This document shows, in pieces, positions 52,142 to 61,323 of a stretch of 64,000 nt of DNA. Source of the stretch: Arthrobacter globiformis (GTDB taxonomy: Bacteria > Actinomycetota > Actinomycetes > Actinomycetales > Micrococcaceae); contig NZ_JAUSXI010000001.1 of NCBI RefSeq assembly GCF_030815865.1, forward strand, positions 4,402,001-4,466,000. The letters are read 5' to 3'. Position numbers and translations under genes: made by a program. A model generated the notes under the pieces. The model did not search any database and was not told where the DNA came from. It worked only from the letters and a program-made list of their open reading frames with translations. Position 1 is the first letter of the stretch. Every line of letters begins with the position of its first letter.

Positions 52142-53794
52142 ATGGACAAGACCGGTTCTGTTTTCTCAAACCGACGTGCTCTGCTGAAGGCAGCCGGGAT
52201 TGGGGCGGCCGGTATTGCCGGTGCACCACTTCTGTCCGCATGCACCGGCGTACCCACACTGGCGACGCCATCGGGTTCGGCCTCCCTGCTCCCGGCCCCG
52301 CCGGGACAGATCGCACCATTGCTGGACGGGCCGAAAGTCACAAATGCCTTGGCCCAGCTCGACGGATTGATCCGAAATGCCATGGAACAGACCGGGCTGC
52401 CGGGAATGGCCGTGGCCGTGGTGTATCAGGACGAGGTGGTGTACTCCAAAGGCTTTGGCGTGCGGGAGGTCGGCAAACCGGAGGAGATAAGTCCTGACAC
52501 GGTGTTCCAGTTGGCATCCGTGTCCAAGCCCATGGCGTCCACAGTGGTGGCAGGGGTGGTGGGGCGGCGGGTGATCAACTGGACCGACCGCGTCATTGAA
52601 CATAACAAGAACTTCGCGCTCAAGGATGACTACGTCAGGAAGAATGCGAGCTTTGCCGATCTCCTGTCACACCGCAGCGGACTGAAAACAGGGTCGGGCG
52701 ATCTGCTGGAAGACCTCGGATTCGATCGTGCGTACATCCTCGGCCACCTCAACCAGGAACCCCTTGATACATTCCGGTCCAGCTACAACTACAGCAATTT
52801 CGGCTACACGGAAGGCGGCCAGGCAGCAGCCGATGCGATGAAAATGTCGTGGGAGGATCTGGCCGACGAGATTCTTTTCCGGCCACTGGGCATGTCCGCC
52901 AGCAGTTACCGCCACTCGGCCTATGAGAAAGCGTCAGACAGGGCAACCATTCATGTCCCGCTCGGGAACAAGGTGTGGGCAGCGAAACACCGTCGCGATG
53001 CCGATCCCGAGGCCCCGGCCGGGGGCGCGAGTTCATCGGTGCGGGACTTGGCCAAATGGCTCCGGCTGCAGCTCGGCAAAGGCAGTTACGAGGGCAAGCC
53101 AGTTATTGATTCAGATGCCCTCCAGACAACCCACGTCCCCCATACAGTTTCCGGGCCGGCGTCGGCACCGGCCGCCCGCTCCCGTTTCTATGGGTTGGGC
53201 TGGAACGTCTCCTACGATGATCAGGCCCGTGCCCAAGTTGGACACTCCGGGGCATTCAATCTCGGCGCAGCCACCGCTGTCTCCATGCTTCCCGGTGAAC
53301 AACTGGCAATCGTGGCCCTGACCAACGGAAGACCACAGGGAATCCCTGAAGCAATCACGGCCGGCTTTCTGGATACTGCGCAGCACGGATCTCCCACGGT
53401 CGATTGGCTGGCGTTCACCGCGGCCGTCTTCAAACAAATTGATGAGTCCGAGAAACCTAAGGTCGACTACACCAAGGTTCCGTCTAACGCTGCCCCTGCC
53501 AAGGCAAACAGTGCCTACACAGGGACTTATGCGAATTCCTACTACGGCCCGCTTGCGGTCCTCGAGCAGGACGGCAAACTGGCCATGAGGATGGGACCGT
53601 CTGGCAGTCCCACGACATTCCCGCTCACCCACTTCGACGGCGACACTTTCAGCTTTGAATCCATCGGAGAGAACGCCAACGGCCTGGCTGGTGCACTGTT
53701 TGCAGAAACAGTCCGCGGGTCCTCGCCCCGCGTCACTCTGGACTTCTACGACAGAACCGGGCTGGGAACCTTCACGCGGACCTCCACGCGTTGA
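52142..53794 (+). CDS. Tat-exported lipoprotein serine hydrolase (beta-lactamase/PBP4 family)
   Basis: A 550-residue enzyme. A twin-arginine lipoprotein signal comes first (NRRALLKAAGIGAAG ... LLSAC), then a class C beta-lactamase-like domain with SVSK (catalytic SxxK, about residue 126), YSN (about 218) and HSG (about 366), and a C-terminal DUF3471-like beta domain (TYANSYYGPLAVLEQDG). Such enzymes are esterases or D-peptidases, not necessarily resistance factors. Good agreement with the family length. Nearest operator or promoter not identified. Confidence 0.88.
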   Translation: MDKTGSVFSNRRALLKAAGIGAAGIAGAPLLSACTGVPTLATPSGSASLLPAPPGQIAPLLDGPKVTNALAQLDGLIRNAMEQTGLPGMAVAVVYQDEVVYSKGFGVREVGKPEEISPDTVFQLASVSKPMASTVVAGVVGRRVINWTDRVIEHNKNFALKDDYVRKNASFADLLSHRSGLKTGSGDLLEDLGFDRAYILGHLNQEPLDTFRSSYNYSNFGYTEGGQAAADAMKMSWEDLADEILFRPLGMSASSYRHSAYEKASDRATIHVPLGNKVWAAKHRRDADPEAPAGGASSSVRDLAKWLRLQLGKGSYEGKPVIDSDALQTTHVPHTVSGPASAPAARSRFYGLGWNVSYDDQARAQVGHSGAFNLGAATAVSMLPGEQLAIVALTNGRPQGIPEAITAGFLDTAQHGSPTVDWLAFTAAVFKQIDESEKPKVDYTKVPSNAAPAKANSAYTGTYANSYYGPLAVLEQDGKLAMRMGPSGSPTTFPLTHFDGDTFSFESIGENANGLAGALFAETVRGSSPRVTLDFYDRTGLGTFTRTSTR

Positions 53795-53833
53795 AATGGC
53801 TTGTCGCCTCCGGAATGGGCCTATTCTGAGGGC

Positions 53834-54856
53834 ATGTCGCAGTCCGGTGAGGTGATTCCCCCGGTGCTCTTGCCACCGCTCGAGGTCGCGCTGGCGAAGG
53901 GCGTGAAAGGCATTCCGCCGGCAGCCGCCTTGCCTGGTCAGATGCTATTCGAGCCCAAGTTTGATGGGTATCGTGTCTTGATTTTCCGGGACAGGGACCG
54001 GACCAGCCTGTGGTCACGCCAGGGTAAGGACCTGACCCGCTACTTCCCAGAGCTCGTTAAGGCGTCAGTATCGATGATCCCGGCCGGCTGCATTGTCGAT
54101 GGTGAGGCGCTGGTGTGGTCGGAGGGCAGGTTGCACTTCGAGGCCCTGCAGCGGAGGTTGTCAGCCGGCAAAGAAGGACTGCGGCGGTTGGTCCTGGAGC
54201 TGCCTGCGAATTTCGTGGGCTTCGATGTCCTGGGTGTTGCCGGGCAGGACGCGAGGGGCTTGCCCCTCACGGATCGGCGCGCGCTGCTCGAAGAGTTGGC
54301 AACGCACTGGGCTCCCCCGCTTTCGGTGTCTCCTCAAACAGCTGACAGGGAGCTGGCACGGCAATGGTTTGAGGGCGTGGCCGGGGCCCGGTTGGAAGGA
54401 CTGGTAGTCAAGAGCAGCATCCAGCCCTACGCGGGCGGAAAAAGGATCTGGTTGAAGTACAAGCACACCGAAACCGTGGACGTGGTCTGCGCCGCCGTCA
54501 CCGGACCCATCACCCAGCCCTCGGCCATCATCGCAGGCCTGCCCGTTGACGGGGAGCTGCGCATTGTGGGGCGGTCCACGGTCCTGTCCACCAGGACGGC
54601 CCTCTCCCTGGCCCCGCACCTGTCTGCGCCGTCGGGGGCGCATCCTTGGCCCGAGGAAATCAGCGAATCGGCACTCAACAGATTCAGCAAGGACAAGGGC
54701 CCGGTGCGGCTGACGCTCGTGGAACCGGTCGTGGTCGAAGTGTCGGCCGACGTCGCCTGGTCCGGACAGTCGTTCCGCCACCCCCTGCGATACCTACGCA
54801 TCCGTCCCGAACTGGACCCGGCCGCCGTCGAACTCCCCGCGCACCTGCCGGTGTAG
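53834..54856 (+). CDS. ATP-dependent DNA ligase (LigC/LigD-type, intact paralogue)
   Basis: A 340-residue ligase: FEPKFDGYR (adenylation Lys about residue 40), LWSRQGKDLTRYFPEL, IVDGEALVW, FVGFDVL, EGLVVKSSIQPYAGGKRIWLKYKH and the OB-fold ending. It is a close relative of the frameshifted gene at 15555 (similar length and shared motif order), and the 20 bases before both start codons look alike (GGGCCTAT-CTG-GG-CATG). It probably seals nicks or works with a Ku-like end-joining system, which is absent from the window. ATG 53834 is chosen over the upstream frame. Confidence 0.9.
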   Translation: MSQSGEVIPPVLLPPLEVALAKGVKGIPPAAALPGQMLFEPKFDGYRVLIFRDRDRTSLWSRQGKDLTRYFPELVKASVSMIPAGCIVDGEALVWSEGRLHFEALQRRLSAGKEGLRRLVLELPANFVGFDVLGVAGQDARGLPLTDRRALLEELATHWAPPLSVSPQTADRELARQWFEGVAGARLEGLVVKSSIQPYAGGKRIWLKYKHTETVDVVCAAVTGPITQPSAIIAGLPVDGELRIVGRSTVLSTRTALSLAPHLSAPSGAHPWPEEISESALNRFSKDKGPVRLTLVEPVVVEVSADVAWSGQSFRHPLRYLRIRPELDPAAVELPAHLPV

Positions 54857-54906
54857 CCGGCCCTGCCGCCCCTCGCCACCGGCCGAGTTTCGTGCAACGA
54901 TGCGGC

Positions 54907-55590
54907 ATGACCAGCAGCACCGGCGCCAACCAATGGCCCTCCCGCGCGGGATCACCACCGGGCCATGTTGTACTGCTCGGCGACTCGATCTTCGACAACA
55001 AGGCGTACGTCAATGACGGGCCCGACGTCGTGGAGCAGTTGCGCGGCGAGCTCCCGTCGGGCTGGAACGCCACGCTGCTGGCGGTGGACGGCGACGTAAT
55101 CGCCGGAGTCCGCCGCCAACTCATTGCCCTTCCCGACGACGCCACCCACCTTGTGGTCAGCGCCGGCGGCAATGACGCGCTCGGCTTCGCCCACCTGCTC
55201 GAAGCCCCCGCCCGCTCAGTGGCGGAAGCCCTGGACATGTTCGCCGACGCGCAGGCGCGGTTCGCCGCCGACTATGAGTCGATGGCCGAGGCGGTTTCAG
55301 CGACTGGGCTGCCCGTAGCGGTGTGCACCATTTACGACACGCCCTCCTCCGGGCCCTTCTATCGGATGATCAGGACCGCCCTCACGGTCTTCAACGACTC
55401 CGTCACCAGGGCCGCGTTCTCCCGGGGCATCAGCCTGCTGGACCTCCGGCTCATATGCAACGACGACGGCGACTATGCGAACGCGATTGAACCCTCCGTC
55501 CAAGGAGGCGCCAAAATCGCGTGGGCCATCACCGCACTGCTGGATGGAACACGCCAGGTGCCGCGGTCAGCGGTCGTCGGCGGCACCTGA
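54907..55590 (+). CDS. SGNH/GDSL hydrolase
   Basis: A 227-residue hydrolase: VLLGDSIFDN (catalytic Ser, about residue 27), VSAGGNDALG (block III), AVCTIYDTP and C-terminal LRLICNDDGDYANAIEPSVQGG carrying the Asp/His-like position. The final His of the usual DxxH is not obvious (DYANAIEPS), so activity is uncertain. No ribosome site visible at ATG 54907. Confidence 0.75.
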   Translation: MTSSTGANQWPSRAGSPPGHVVLLGDSIFDNKAYVNDGPDVVEQLRGELPSGWNATLLAVDGDVIAGVRRQLIALPDDATHLVVSAGGNDALGFAHLLEAPARSVAEALDMFADAQARFAADYESMAEAVSATGLPVAVCTIYDTPSSGPFYRMIRTALTVFNDSVTRAAFSRGISLLDLRLICNDDGDYANAIEPSVQGGAKIAWAITALLDGTRQVPRSAVVGGT

Positions 55591-55708
55591 CTTCATGCAG
55601 CTGTGCGGCACCTCAACCTTTCGAGGCGTGGAAACCTCCCTGCGGGGAGCGACGTTGTGGGTAAGGCGAGGCTATTGGGGTCGCAGCTGGCCCTTCACAC
55701 CGTCCAGG

Positions 55709-56716
55709 CTAGCGGAGCGGACCCGTCGAGTTCCGGACCACCAGCCGGGGCGTGCTGGTGATGTCCGCGATGGGGGCGCCGGGATCGTTGAGCCGCTCGA
55801 GGGCCACACGTCCGGCAGTTGTTCCCAGCTCCACGGCATGGAGGTCCACCGAGGTCAGGTCAATGCCGCAGAGCCGGGCCGTCCGCGAATCGTCGTAGCC
55901 CACGAGCGACAGGTCCCCGGGGATTGTTAGCCCCATCGCGTACGCGGCTTCGCGGACACCCAGCGCGAACTGGTCGTTGTGCGTGAACACGGCCGTCGGA
56001 CGGTCCGGCCCGGCCAGCAGCTCCGTCGCCGCACGCTCCGCGGCCTCCTGCGTGAAGTCGTCGGCCGCCACGGTCTGCGGGGTCAGGCCGGCATCCCGCA
56101 TCATCTGCTCGTAGGTTTCCCGGCGGACGGTATGGCCATCAAAGGGCGGCCCGGCCATGTGCGCGATCCGCGTGTGCCCCAGTCCGAGGAGGTGTTCGAC
56201 GGCGGCCCTGGCGCCGGCGCGGTCGTCAGGGTACACGCTGTCCACGCCCTCCACGCGGCGGGTGACACTCACCACCGGGATGATCTGCGCGAGTTCCCGG
56301 ACCCGTTCGTCAGGATCGAGCAGCGCCGCGGCGATGATGATCCCCACCCGCGCCTCGATGAGTGAGTCCATCGCGCCCTGGTCCACGCCGCCGATGGAGC
56401 GGGAGACGCTGAGGATGAGCCGGTTGCCCGCGTGCGGCAGCGCCAGCCGCACGCCGTTGAGGACGTCGGAGTACACCTCGTTCCGGAGATCCAGGAGGTA
56501 AAGCCCGACGGCGGTCCGAGACTTGCTGGCCAGGTCGGCGGCTGCCGCATTGTGCCGGTATCCCAGACGCTTGGCGGCGTCGAAGATTGCCTGCCTGGTC
56601 TCCGGGCTGACGCCGGCAGCGTCACGGAAGGCGAAGGAGACCAGTGTGCGGGAGACTCCGACTTCCCGCGCGACATCAGCCTGGGTGGCTGGCCGGTGCT
56701 GCCGCTGGATGCTCAT
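55709..56716 (-). CDS. LacI-family transcriptional regulator
   Basis: A 335-residue repressor: N-terminal helix-turn-helix (ATQADVAREVGVSRTLVSFAFRDAAGVSPETRQAIFDAAKRLGY in parts) and periplasmic-binding-protein-like effector domain (VGLYLLDLRNEVYSDVLNGVRLAL, TAVFTHNDQFALGVREAAYAMG). It is divergent from a sugar-proton symporter gene and likely represses it until an inducer, probably a sugar or cyclitol, is bound. GGGAGG precedes ATG. Confidence 0.9.
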   Translation of the reverse strand: MSIQRQHRPATQADVAREVGVSRTLVSFAFRDAAGVSPETRQAIFDAAKRLGYRHNAAAADLASKSRTAVGLYLLDLRNEVYSDVLNGVRLALPHAGNRLILSVSRSIGGVDQGAMDSLIEARVGIIIAAALLDPDERVRELAQIIPVVSVTRRVEGVDSVYPDDRAGARAAVEHLLGLGHTRIAHMAGPPFDGHTVRRETYEQMMRDAGLTPQTVAADDFTQEAAERAATELLAGPDRPTAVFTHNDQFALGVREAAYAMGLTIPGDLSLVGYDDSRTARLCGIDLTSVDLHAVELGTTAGRVALERLNDPGAPIADITSTPRLVVRNSTGPLR

Positions 56717-56760
56717 ACGGCCATCCTCCCACGACGGGAAATGGCGGAAATTTCGGCATT

Positions 56761-56778
56761 TGTAAGTTTGACCTTACA
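56761..56778. promoter_or_regulatory. LacI-type operator
   Basis: TGTAAG, six bases, CTTACA, an inverted repeat in the gap between the divergent regulator and transporter genes. Its position close to the transporter promoter fits repression by the LacI-type protein. Confidence 0.65.
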
Positions 56779-56855
56779 TTTAAGCCTTTCGCGCGTTAGC
56801 CTTGGATGTGACAGCGGGCACATGTCCCGCGCAAACTTGAGACAAGGGAGTCCTT

Positions 56856-58322
56856 ATGTCTGCAACCCAGGCCCAGCGCGACGGCGCGCATACGCCCTCG
56901 CTGCCGCCGCTCACGAACGGCCCGCACCGCAAGCGCCTCGGCATGGTCGCCACGGTGGCGACCTTCGGCGGCCTGCTGTTCGGCTACGACACGGGTGTCA
57001 TCAACGGCGCACTCCGGCCCATGACCGCCGATCTCGGCCTCACCCCGATCACCGAGGGAATCGTGACCAGCTCGCTGCTGTTCGGCGCTGCCGCCGGCGC
57101 AGTCGCCGGCGGCCGGCTCTCCGACACCTGGGGCCGCCGGAAGACCATCATCCTGCTGGCCGTCCTGTTCCTCGTCGGTGCCCTGTCCTGCGTGTTCGCG
57201 CCCAACTTTGAGGTCATGGTCATCGGCCGTGTCATCCTCGGCCTCGCCGTCGGCGGCGCCTCCTCCGTGGTTCCCGTGTACCTGGCGGAACTGGCCCCCT
57301 ACGAGATCCGCGGCTCGCTTGCCGGCCGCAACGAACTCATGATCGTCATCGGCCAGCTCGCGGCGTTCGTCGTCAACGCCATCATCGGCAACCTCTGGGG
57401 CGAATTCGGTGGCGTTTGGCGCATCATGCTCGCTGTCGCCGCGGTACCGGCAGTCGCCCTGTTCCTCGGCATGCTCCGGATGCCGGAATCCCCGCGCTGG
57501 CTCATCTCCCGGGGTCGCAACCAGGACGCCCTGGCCGTGCTCAAGACCATCCGCTCGTCCGACCGCGCCGAGGCGGAAATGGCCGACGTCAAGCACCTGG
57601 CAGACGAGGAAAAGGAGATGAACCTGTCCGGCTGGGGCGCACTGAAGAACAAGTGGATCCTGCGCATCCTGCTCGTCGGCATCGGCCTGGGCGTCGCCCA
57701 GCAGCTCACCGGCATCAACTCGATCATGTACTACGGCCAGTCCGTGCTGGTGGAGGCCGGCTTCGACTCCCGTGCCGCCCTGATTGCCAACATCGCTCCC
57801 GGCGTCATCGCCGTCGTCGGCGGCGTCATCGCTCTGACCATGATGCAGCGGGTCAACCGCCGCACCACCCTGCTCCTCGGCTTCACGCTGACCACCATCT
57901 GCCACTTCCTGATCGGCATTGCCTCCATCGCGCTGCCCGTCGGCAACGCGGCCCGGCCCTTCGTGATCCTCTTCCTGGTGGTTGCCTTCGTCGGCTCCAT
58001 GCAGACGTTCCTCAACATCGCCGTCTGGGTGATGCTCTCGGAGATCTTCCCCCTGCACATCCGCGGCTTCGCCATCGGCGTCTCCATCTTCTGCCTGTGG
58101 ATCGCCAACGCCTTCCTGGGCCTCTTCTTCCCGACCCTGGTGGCATCCGTCGGCATCACTGGAACGTTCTTCATGTTCGGAGTGGTGGGCATCCTGGCCC
58201 TGATCTTCATCTACACCCAGGTGCCGGAAACCCGCGGCCGCACCCTCGAAGCACTCGAGGAGGACGTCACCACCGGCGCCATCTACCTGGTGCACAAGAC
58301 CCCGGCGACGGCGGCGCACTAA
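56856..58322 (+). CDS. Sugar:proton symporter (MFS sugar porter, IolT/XylE-like)
   Basis: A 488-residue protein with twelve helices and complete sugar-porter signature: GGLLFGYDTGVINGAL, GRLSDTWGRRKTII, RVILGLAVGGASSVVPVYLAELAPYEIRGSLAGRNELMIVIGQL in parts, PESPRWLISRGR, QQLTGINSIMYYG and PETRGRTLEALEE. Substrate may be myo-inositol, xylose or glucose. AAGGGAG precedes the ATG. Under control of the adjacent LacI-type protein. Confidence 0.94.
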   Translation: MSATQAQRDGAHTPSLPPLTNGPHRKRLGMVATVATFGGLLFGYDTGVINGALRPMTADLGLTPITEGIVTSSLLFGAAAGAVAGGRLSDTWGRRKTIILLAVLFLVGALSCVFAPNFEVMVIGRVILGLAVGGASSVVPVYLAELAPYEIRGSLAGRNELMIVIGQLAAFVVNAIIGNLWGEFGGVWRIMLAVAAVPAVALFLGMLRMPESPRWLISRGRNQDALAVLKTIRSSDRAEAEMADVKHLADEEKEMNLSGWGALKNKWILRILLVGIGLGVAQQLTGINSIMYYGQSVLVEAGFDSRAALIANIAPGVIAVVGGVIALTMMQRVNRRTTLLLGFTLTTICHFLIGIASIALPVGNAARPFVILFLVVAFVGSMQTFLNIAVWVMLSEIFPLHIRGFAIGVSIFCLWIANAFLGLFFPTLVASVGITGTFFMFGVVGILALIFIYTQVPETRGRTLEALEEDVTTGAIYLVHKTPATAAH

Positions 58323-58400
58323 CAGTCCTTATAGCCGCACAGGACCCGTCCGCTGGATTCACCCGAACCCGGCGGGCGGGGCCTCTGCGTTTCCCGGCGT

Positions 58401-58811
58401 TTACTTGTCCGCGGGCTGGAACAGCTCGACGACATTGCCGGCCGGATCCTCCAGCAGGATCTGCTGGCCGCCCGGTCCCCTGACAATGTCGTTCCGGAAG
58501 GGAACACCCGCGGTCCGCAGCCTGTCCACCTCGGCGGCGATATCGCTCACGATGAGATGGATCCGGTTCCATCCGCCCGGTGCCGGGACCGCGCCGTCGG
58601 GCATTGGCCGGCCCGCCGAACTGGTGGGCCCGCTCAGCAGCAAACGCAACGGTCCGCGGACGACGTCGGCGAACGCCGGTGCCGCGTTCATCCTTACAGA
58701 GAAGCCGAGGTGCTTCGTGTAAAAGTCGACGGCGGCATCAACGTCGTCCACCATGTACCGGACGCTGACAAAGTCCTTAGTGCTGTTAAAGTCCTCAGGG
58801 TTGCTGGACAT
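58401..58811 (-). CDS. VOC-family protein (glyoxalase/dioxygenase fold)
   Basis: A 136-residue single-module VOC protein: VSVRYMVDDVDAAVDFYTKHLGFSVR and FRNDIVRGPGGQQILLEDPAGNVVELFQ in parts. AAGGAGGAGAAGG before the ATG is a very strong ribosome site. Substrate unknown. Confidence 0.84.
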   Translation of the reverse strand: MSSNPEDFNSTKDFVSVRYMVDDVDAAVDFYTKHLGFSVRMNAAPAFADVVRGPLRLLLSGPTSSAGRPMPDGAVPAPGGWNRIHLIVSDIAAEVDRLRTAGVPFRNDIVRGPGGQQILLEDPAGNVVELFQPADK

Positions 58812-58841
58812 TTACCTTCTCCTCCTTGAATGGAAGCGGGA

Positions 58842-59210
58842 TCAAACGTGCTGATCGACGATGACCGGGTTGCCATCGGGGTCCACCACAATGAAGCTGG
58901 CCGGCCCTGTTCCGTCGCCGGCCTCGGCAACGAAGGGAATGCCGTGGTCCTTCAGCTGGCGCTGAAGATCCCGCACATCGGTGAATGAGTCGAGCTGCTG
59001 CGCGTCCTGGCTCCAGCCCGGATTGAAGGTCAGGGAGTTCTTTTCAAACATGCCCTGGAAAAGGCCGAGCACCGTCTGCCCGTTCCGCAGGATCAGCCAA
59101 TTCTGGTCAATGTCGCCCCCGGACCTGGTGAATCCCAGTTTCTCGTAGAACGCCGCCGAGGCCGTGATGTCCTTGACGGCCAAGCTGAGTGAGAAAGCGC
59201 CGAGTAGCAT
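58842..59210 (-). CDS. VOC-family protein
   Basis: A 122-residue VOC protein: [23 protein letters not shown] and [17 protein letters not shown]. It lies upstream of, and co-directional with, the VOC gene at 58401, only 30 bases apart, so the two are likely co-transcribed. Substrate unknown. Confidence 0.83.
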   Translation of the reverse strand: MLLGAFSLSLAVKDITASAAFYEKLGFTRSGGDIDQNWLILRNGQTVLGLFQGMFEKNSLTFNPGWSQDAQQLDSFTDVRDLQRQLKDHGIPFVAEAGDGTGPASFIVVDPDGNPVIVDQHV

Positions 59211-59357
59211 GTGCCGCTCCAGTCTCCGGAACTCTCCGGGCTATCAATCTCCACCGATACTAACTGCGGGCTGGCGTACCTACCCCCCAACAGCACTATC
59301 CCAGAGCCCTCTGACAAACACCCGCTCCCGGCAAGTCAGCAGCAATGTCATGACCTG

Positions 59358-59627
59358 CTAAAACGCGTCGGTGTGCTCCAGTTCGGGCAGGACAACCAGC
59401 GGATCGCCCGCAAAGTGCAGCCTGCGCGAAGACTGCCCGTCAATCCAGGCAAACACGACCGAGCCGTCAACGGGCACATGACCGACAACGCCCGCTTGGC
59501 CTGAGCGGACCTGTTTCCAGATCTCCGTCTCCGCCCCGGGGGTCAGCGTCCCCCACACAGCCGGGAGGTCGGCGTCGTGATCATTGCCAGCGTTCGCGTC
59601 CATGAACCAATAGAACCAGCTGCTCAT
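59358..59627 (-). CDS. Hypothetical protein
   Basis: An 89-residue protein (MSSWFYWFMDANAG...DHDADLPAVWGTL...) rich in Asp and Trp. GGAG is five bases before the chosen ATG at 59627; the frame up to 59714 lacks a ribosome site. No family recognised. Confidence 0.55.
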   Translation of the reverse strand: MSSWFYWFMDANAGNDHDADLPAVWGTLTPGAETEIWKQVRSGQAGVVGHVPVDGSVVFAWIDGQSSRRLHFAGDPLVVLPELEHTDAF

Positions 59628-59719
59628 GAACACTCCGTGAACGTGGCCTGCGAGACACGCCTGTGATCCCGCTTCAGCCAGGATGTGGCGTGAGACCAAC
59701 CCGCGTGGGACCATGCCTC

Positions 59720-59911
59720 ATGGCCAACGGCAACGCTGTCCGCGAGGCAATTGAGAAGGCGCGCGAGGAGATGCTTTTCATCGGTCCGGACCACCCGTAC
59801 TATCCGCTCCTGGCAGAAATGGTCACCGCCGTCGAGGCGGCTTGGCGGCAGGGGTACGATGCGCACCGCGCCGGCAGGCCCAACAGCAATCCGTACAGCT
59901 GGCGCCCGTAG
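59720..59911 (+). CDS. Small hypothetical protein
   Basis: A 63-residue helical protein (MANGNAVREAIEKAREEMLFIGPDHPYYPLLAEMVTAVEAAWRQG in parts). Weak ribosome site. Amphipathic-helix content makes it plausible but the function is unknown. Confidence 0.5.
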   Translation: MANGNAVREAIEKAREEMLFIGPDHPYYPLLAEMVTAVEAAWRQGYDAHRAGRPNSNPYSWRP

Positions 59912-60433
59912 AGTTTGGGGTTTTGCCGGGCCCGGTTCGCGAGGGGGAGTGCGTCCGGACCCGGCAGTTCTGACGGTTCGGGGCTGGGATTCCGTTCCTT
60001 CAGGACACCGCCAGTATTGCCCGCTGACATGGGGAAATAGTTGGGGCACCTTGGGGCAATACCCGGGCAGACCCCACGCTCCCCCGTGCGGTCCAAGGAC
60101 CTCCAAAGTTCTTCCAAGGACGAAGGCAGATCCTTTAAGCAGTGCCGGCGGCGGTGGCCCTTGGTCCACCCTCCGGGACCTGGCTGCCTAACCCAGCCCG
60201 CCGCCGGCCCCACAACAGCCGCGATGGATGGCGCCCGGACGGCCAGCCCGATCCCCGGGAACACGCCCGGGGCCTGACGCCTCCTATATACAACAGGGCT
60301 ACTGCAAGGTAGATTCCATACAGGAATCCTGTGAACTCTCTCCAGGAACCCCTTCCGGCGTTGTGCACCGCCTGGAGGTAACGCCGCTATAGCCTCGTGG
60401 CGGCCATACCGCACCCTGGGGAAAGAGCCTGTC
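59912..60433. other. Intergenic region holding conserved element B
   Basis: A 522-base gap with no credible gene. The GC-rich central part is element B, homologous to element A at 17460-17600. GGTTCG/GGGGCAATACC words near 59930-60070 form several short stems but I could not resolve a stable fold by eye. Confidence 0.6.
60092..60230. other. Conserved intergenic element B (homologous to element A)
   Basis: Contains CTTCCAAGGACGA (60111-60123), GGCGGTGGCC, CCTCCGG, CTGGCT and CCTAACCC in the order seen in element A. Here the flanking arms GCCGGCGGCGG and CCGCCGCCGGC are perfectly complementary over 11 bp, enclosing the conserved middle; on the inside GGTCC/GGACC and CTGG/CCAG can also pair. 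This is the signature of a structured RNA or a DNA regulatory element; strand is uncertain. Confidence 0.55.
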
Positions 60434-60691
60434 ATGGCCACCTCGCATTTCCAGCAATTCCTTCACGACGCCACCTACCCCGCTCCCGAAACTGACAGCC
60501 CGCTGGGGCCGGACTGCCTTTACGGGCTATACACAAGCTGGTGCCTGATTCAAGGACTGACACCTAAACCAGACTCGTCGTTCCGGGCGGGCATGCGGCG
60601 GTGCCGTGTCAACCTCCGAGGCACTAGGCGGAAGATGAAGGGGCGGGCTGCAGCCGACTACATCCTCGCCAGCTACCCCTACGCGGGTTGA
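60434..60691 (+). CDS. Small hypothetical protein
   Basis: An 85-residue basic protein with a Cys pair region and an Arg-rich tail (RRCRVNLRGTRRKMKGRAAADY in part). GGGGAAAGAG precedes the ATG. It overlaps the start of the following gene. Possible nucleic-acid-binding role from charge; speculative. Confidence 0.6.
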   Translation: MATSHFQQFLHDATYPAPETDSPLGPDCLYGLYTSWCLIQGLTPKPDSSFRAGMRRCRVNLRGTRRKMKGRAAADYILASYPYAG

Positions 60692-60693
60692 CG

Positions 60694-61122
60694 ATGTCGC
60701 TCAGATCGCCCGGCTTCCGTTCCGACGGCGCCGGACGGGCACGGGTCCTGCCTGTAATGTGCGCGTTCTGCGGCACCGACAGCCATCTCATCATCAGGTC
60801 GGTGACGGATATCCCGGACTGCCCCGCCGACGTCGTCCTGGTGGCCTACACCTGCGGCCGGTGCCGGCGCTTCAGTGAACATCCTGCCCACGTTGCCGAC
60901 CTGTCCGCGGTCCTTGGCCGCCGGGAACAAAAAGGGGACGTGCTGATCTTCGGCGGGCATTACATGCACTGTGGACAACCGATGGCCAAGGCAGGATCCG
61001 AGCTCCGCAGGCTGTCCGCGCCGCTGTCCACCGAAGGTGCCGCCGAAGACACCCTGGACGTCTACCTCTCCACCCGCGTGCTCAGATGCAGCTGCGGTTT
61101 TCAGATGGAACTGCCGGAGTAA
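60694..61122 (+). CDS. Small zinc-ribbon-like protein
   Basis: A 142-residue protein with several Cys pairs: CAFC, CGRC, HC (MHCG) and CSC. Two of these can form zinc knuckles. ATG 60694, or TTG 60688 just before it, is the start; both are near the stop of the upstream gene. Function unknown, perhaps a nucleic-acid- or protein-binding zinc protein. Confidence 0.6.
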   Translation: MSLRSPGFRSDGAGRARVLPVMCAFCGTDSHLIIRSVTDIPDCPADVVLVAYTCGRCRRFSEHPAHVADLSAVLGRREQKGDVLIFGGHYMHCGQPMAKAGSELRRLSAPLSTEGAAEDTLDVYLSTRVLRCSCGFQMELPE

Positions 61123-61212
61123 GCGGGATCGTACATTTGAAGGACAAACCTACCCCCGGGTAACTTTGGGTGGGGCCCCATCCTATTCCCCCATGCGGAT
61201 GGTAGTCCCCGG

Positions 61213-61249
61213 AAAGCCCCGCACCGCCTTCACAATGGTGCGGGGCTTT
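61213..61249. terminator. Strong hairpin between the zinc-ribbon gene and the response-regulator gene
   Basis: AAAGCCCCGCACC (61213-61225) and its exact complement (61237-61249). The flanking A-run and U-run allow termination in both directions. Confidence 0.75.
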
Positions 61250-61323
61250 GTCGTGCCGTGGCAGTGCACTTCTTGAGGTTTCCGCCCTAGACTGTGCACA
61301 CCTACTACAGGCCGGGGGGCACG

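Noticed and set aside
56796..58319. A 507-codon minus-strand frame opposite the sugar symporter
   Set aside because: Shadow of a strongly conserved membrane transporter; Asp/Glu/Gln/His composition is the mirror of hydrophobic codons.
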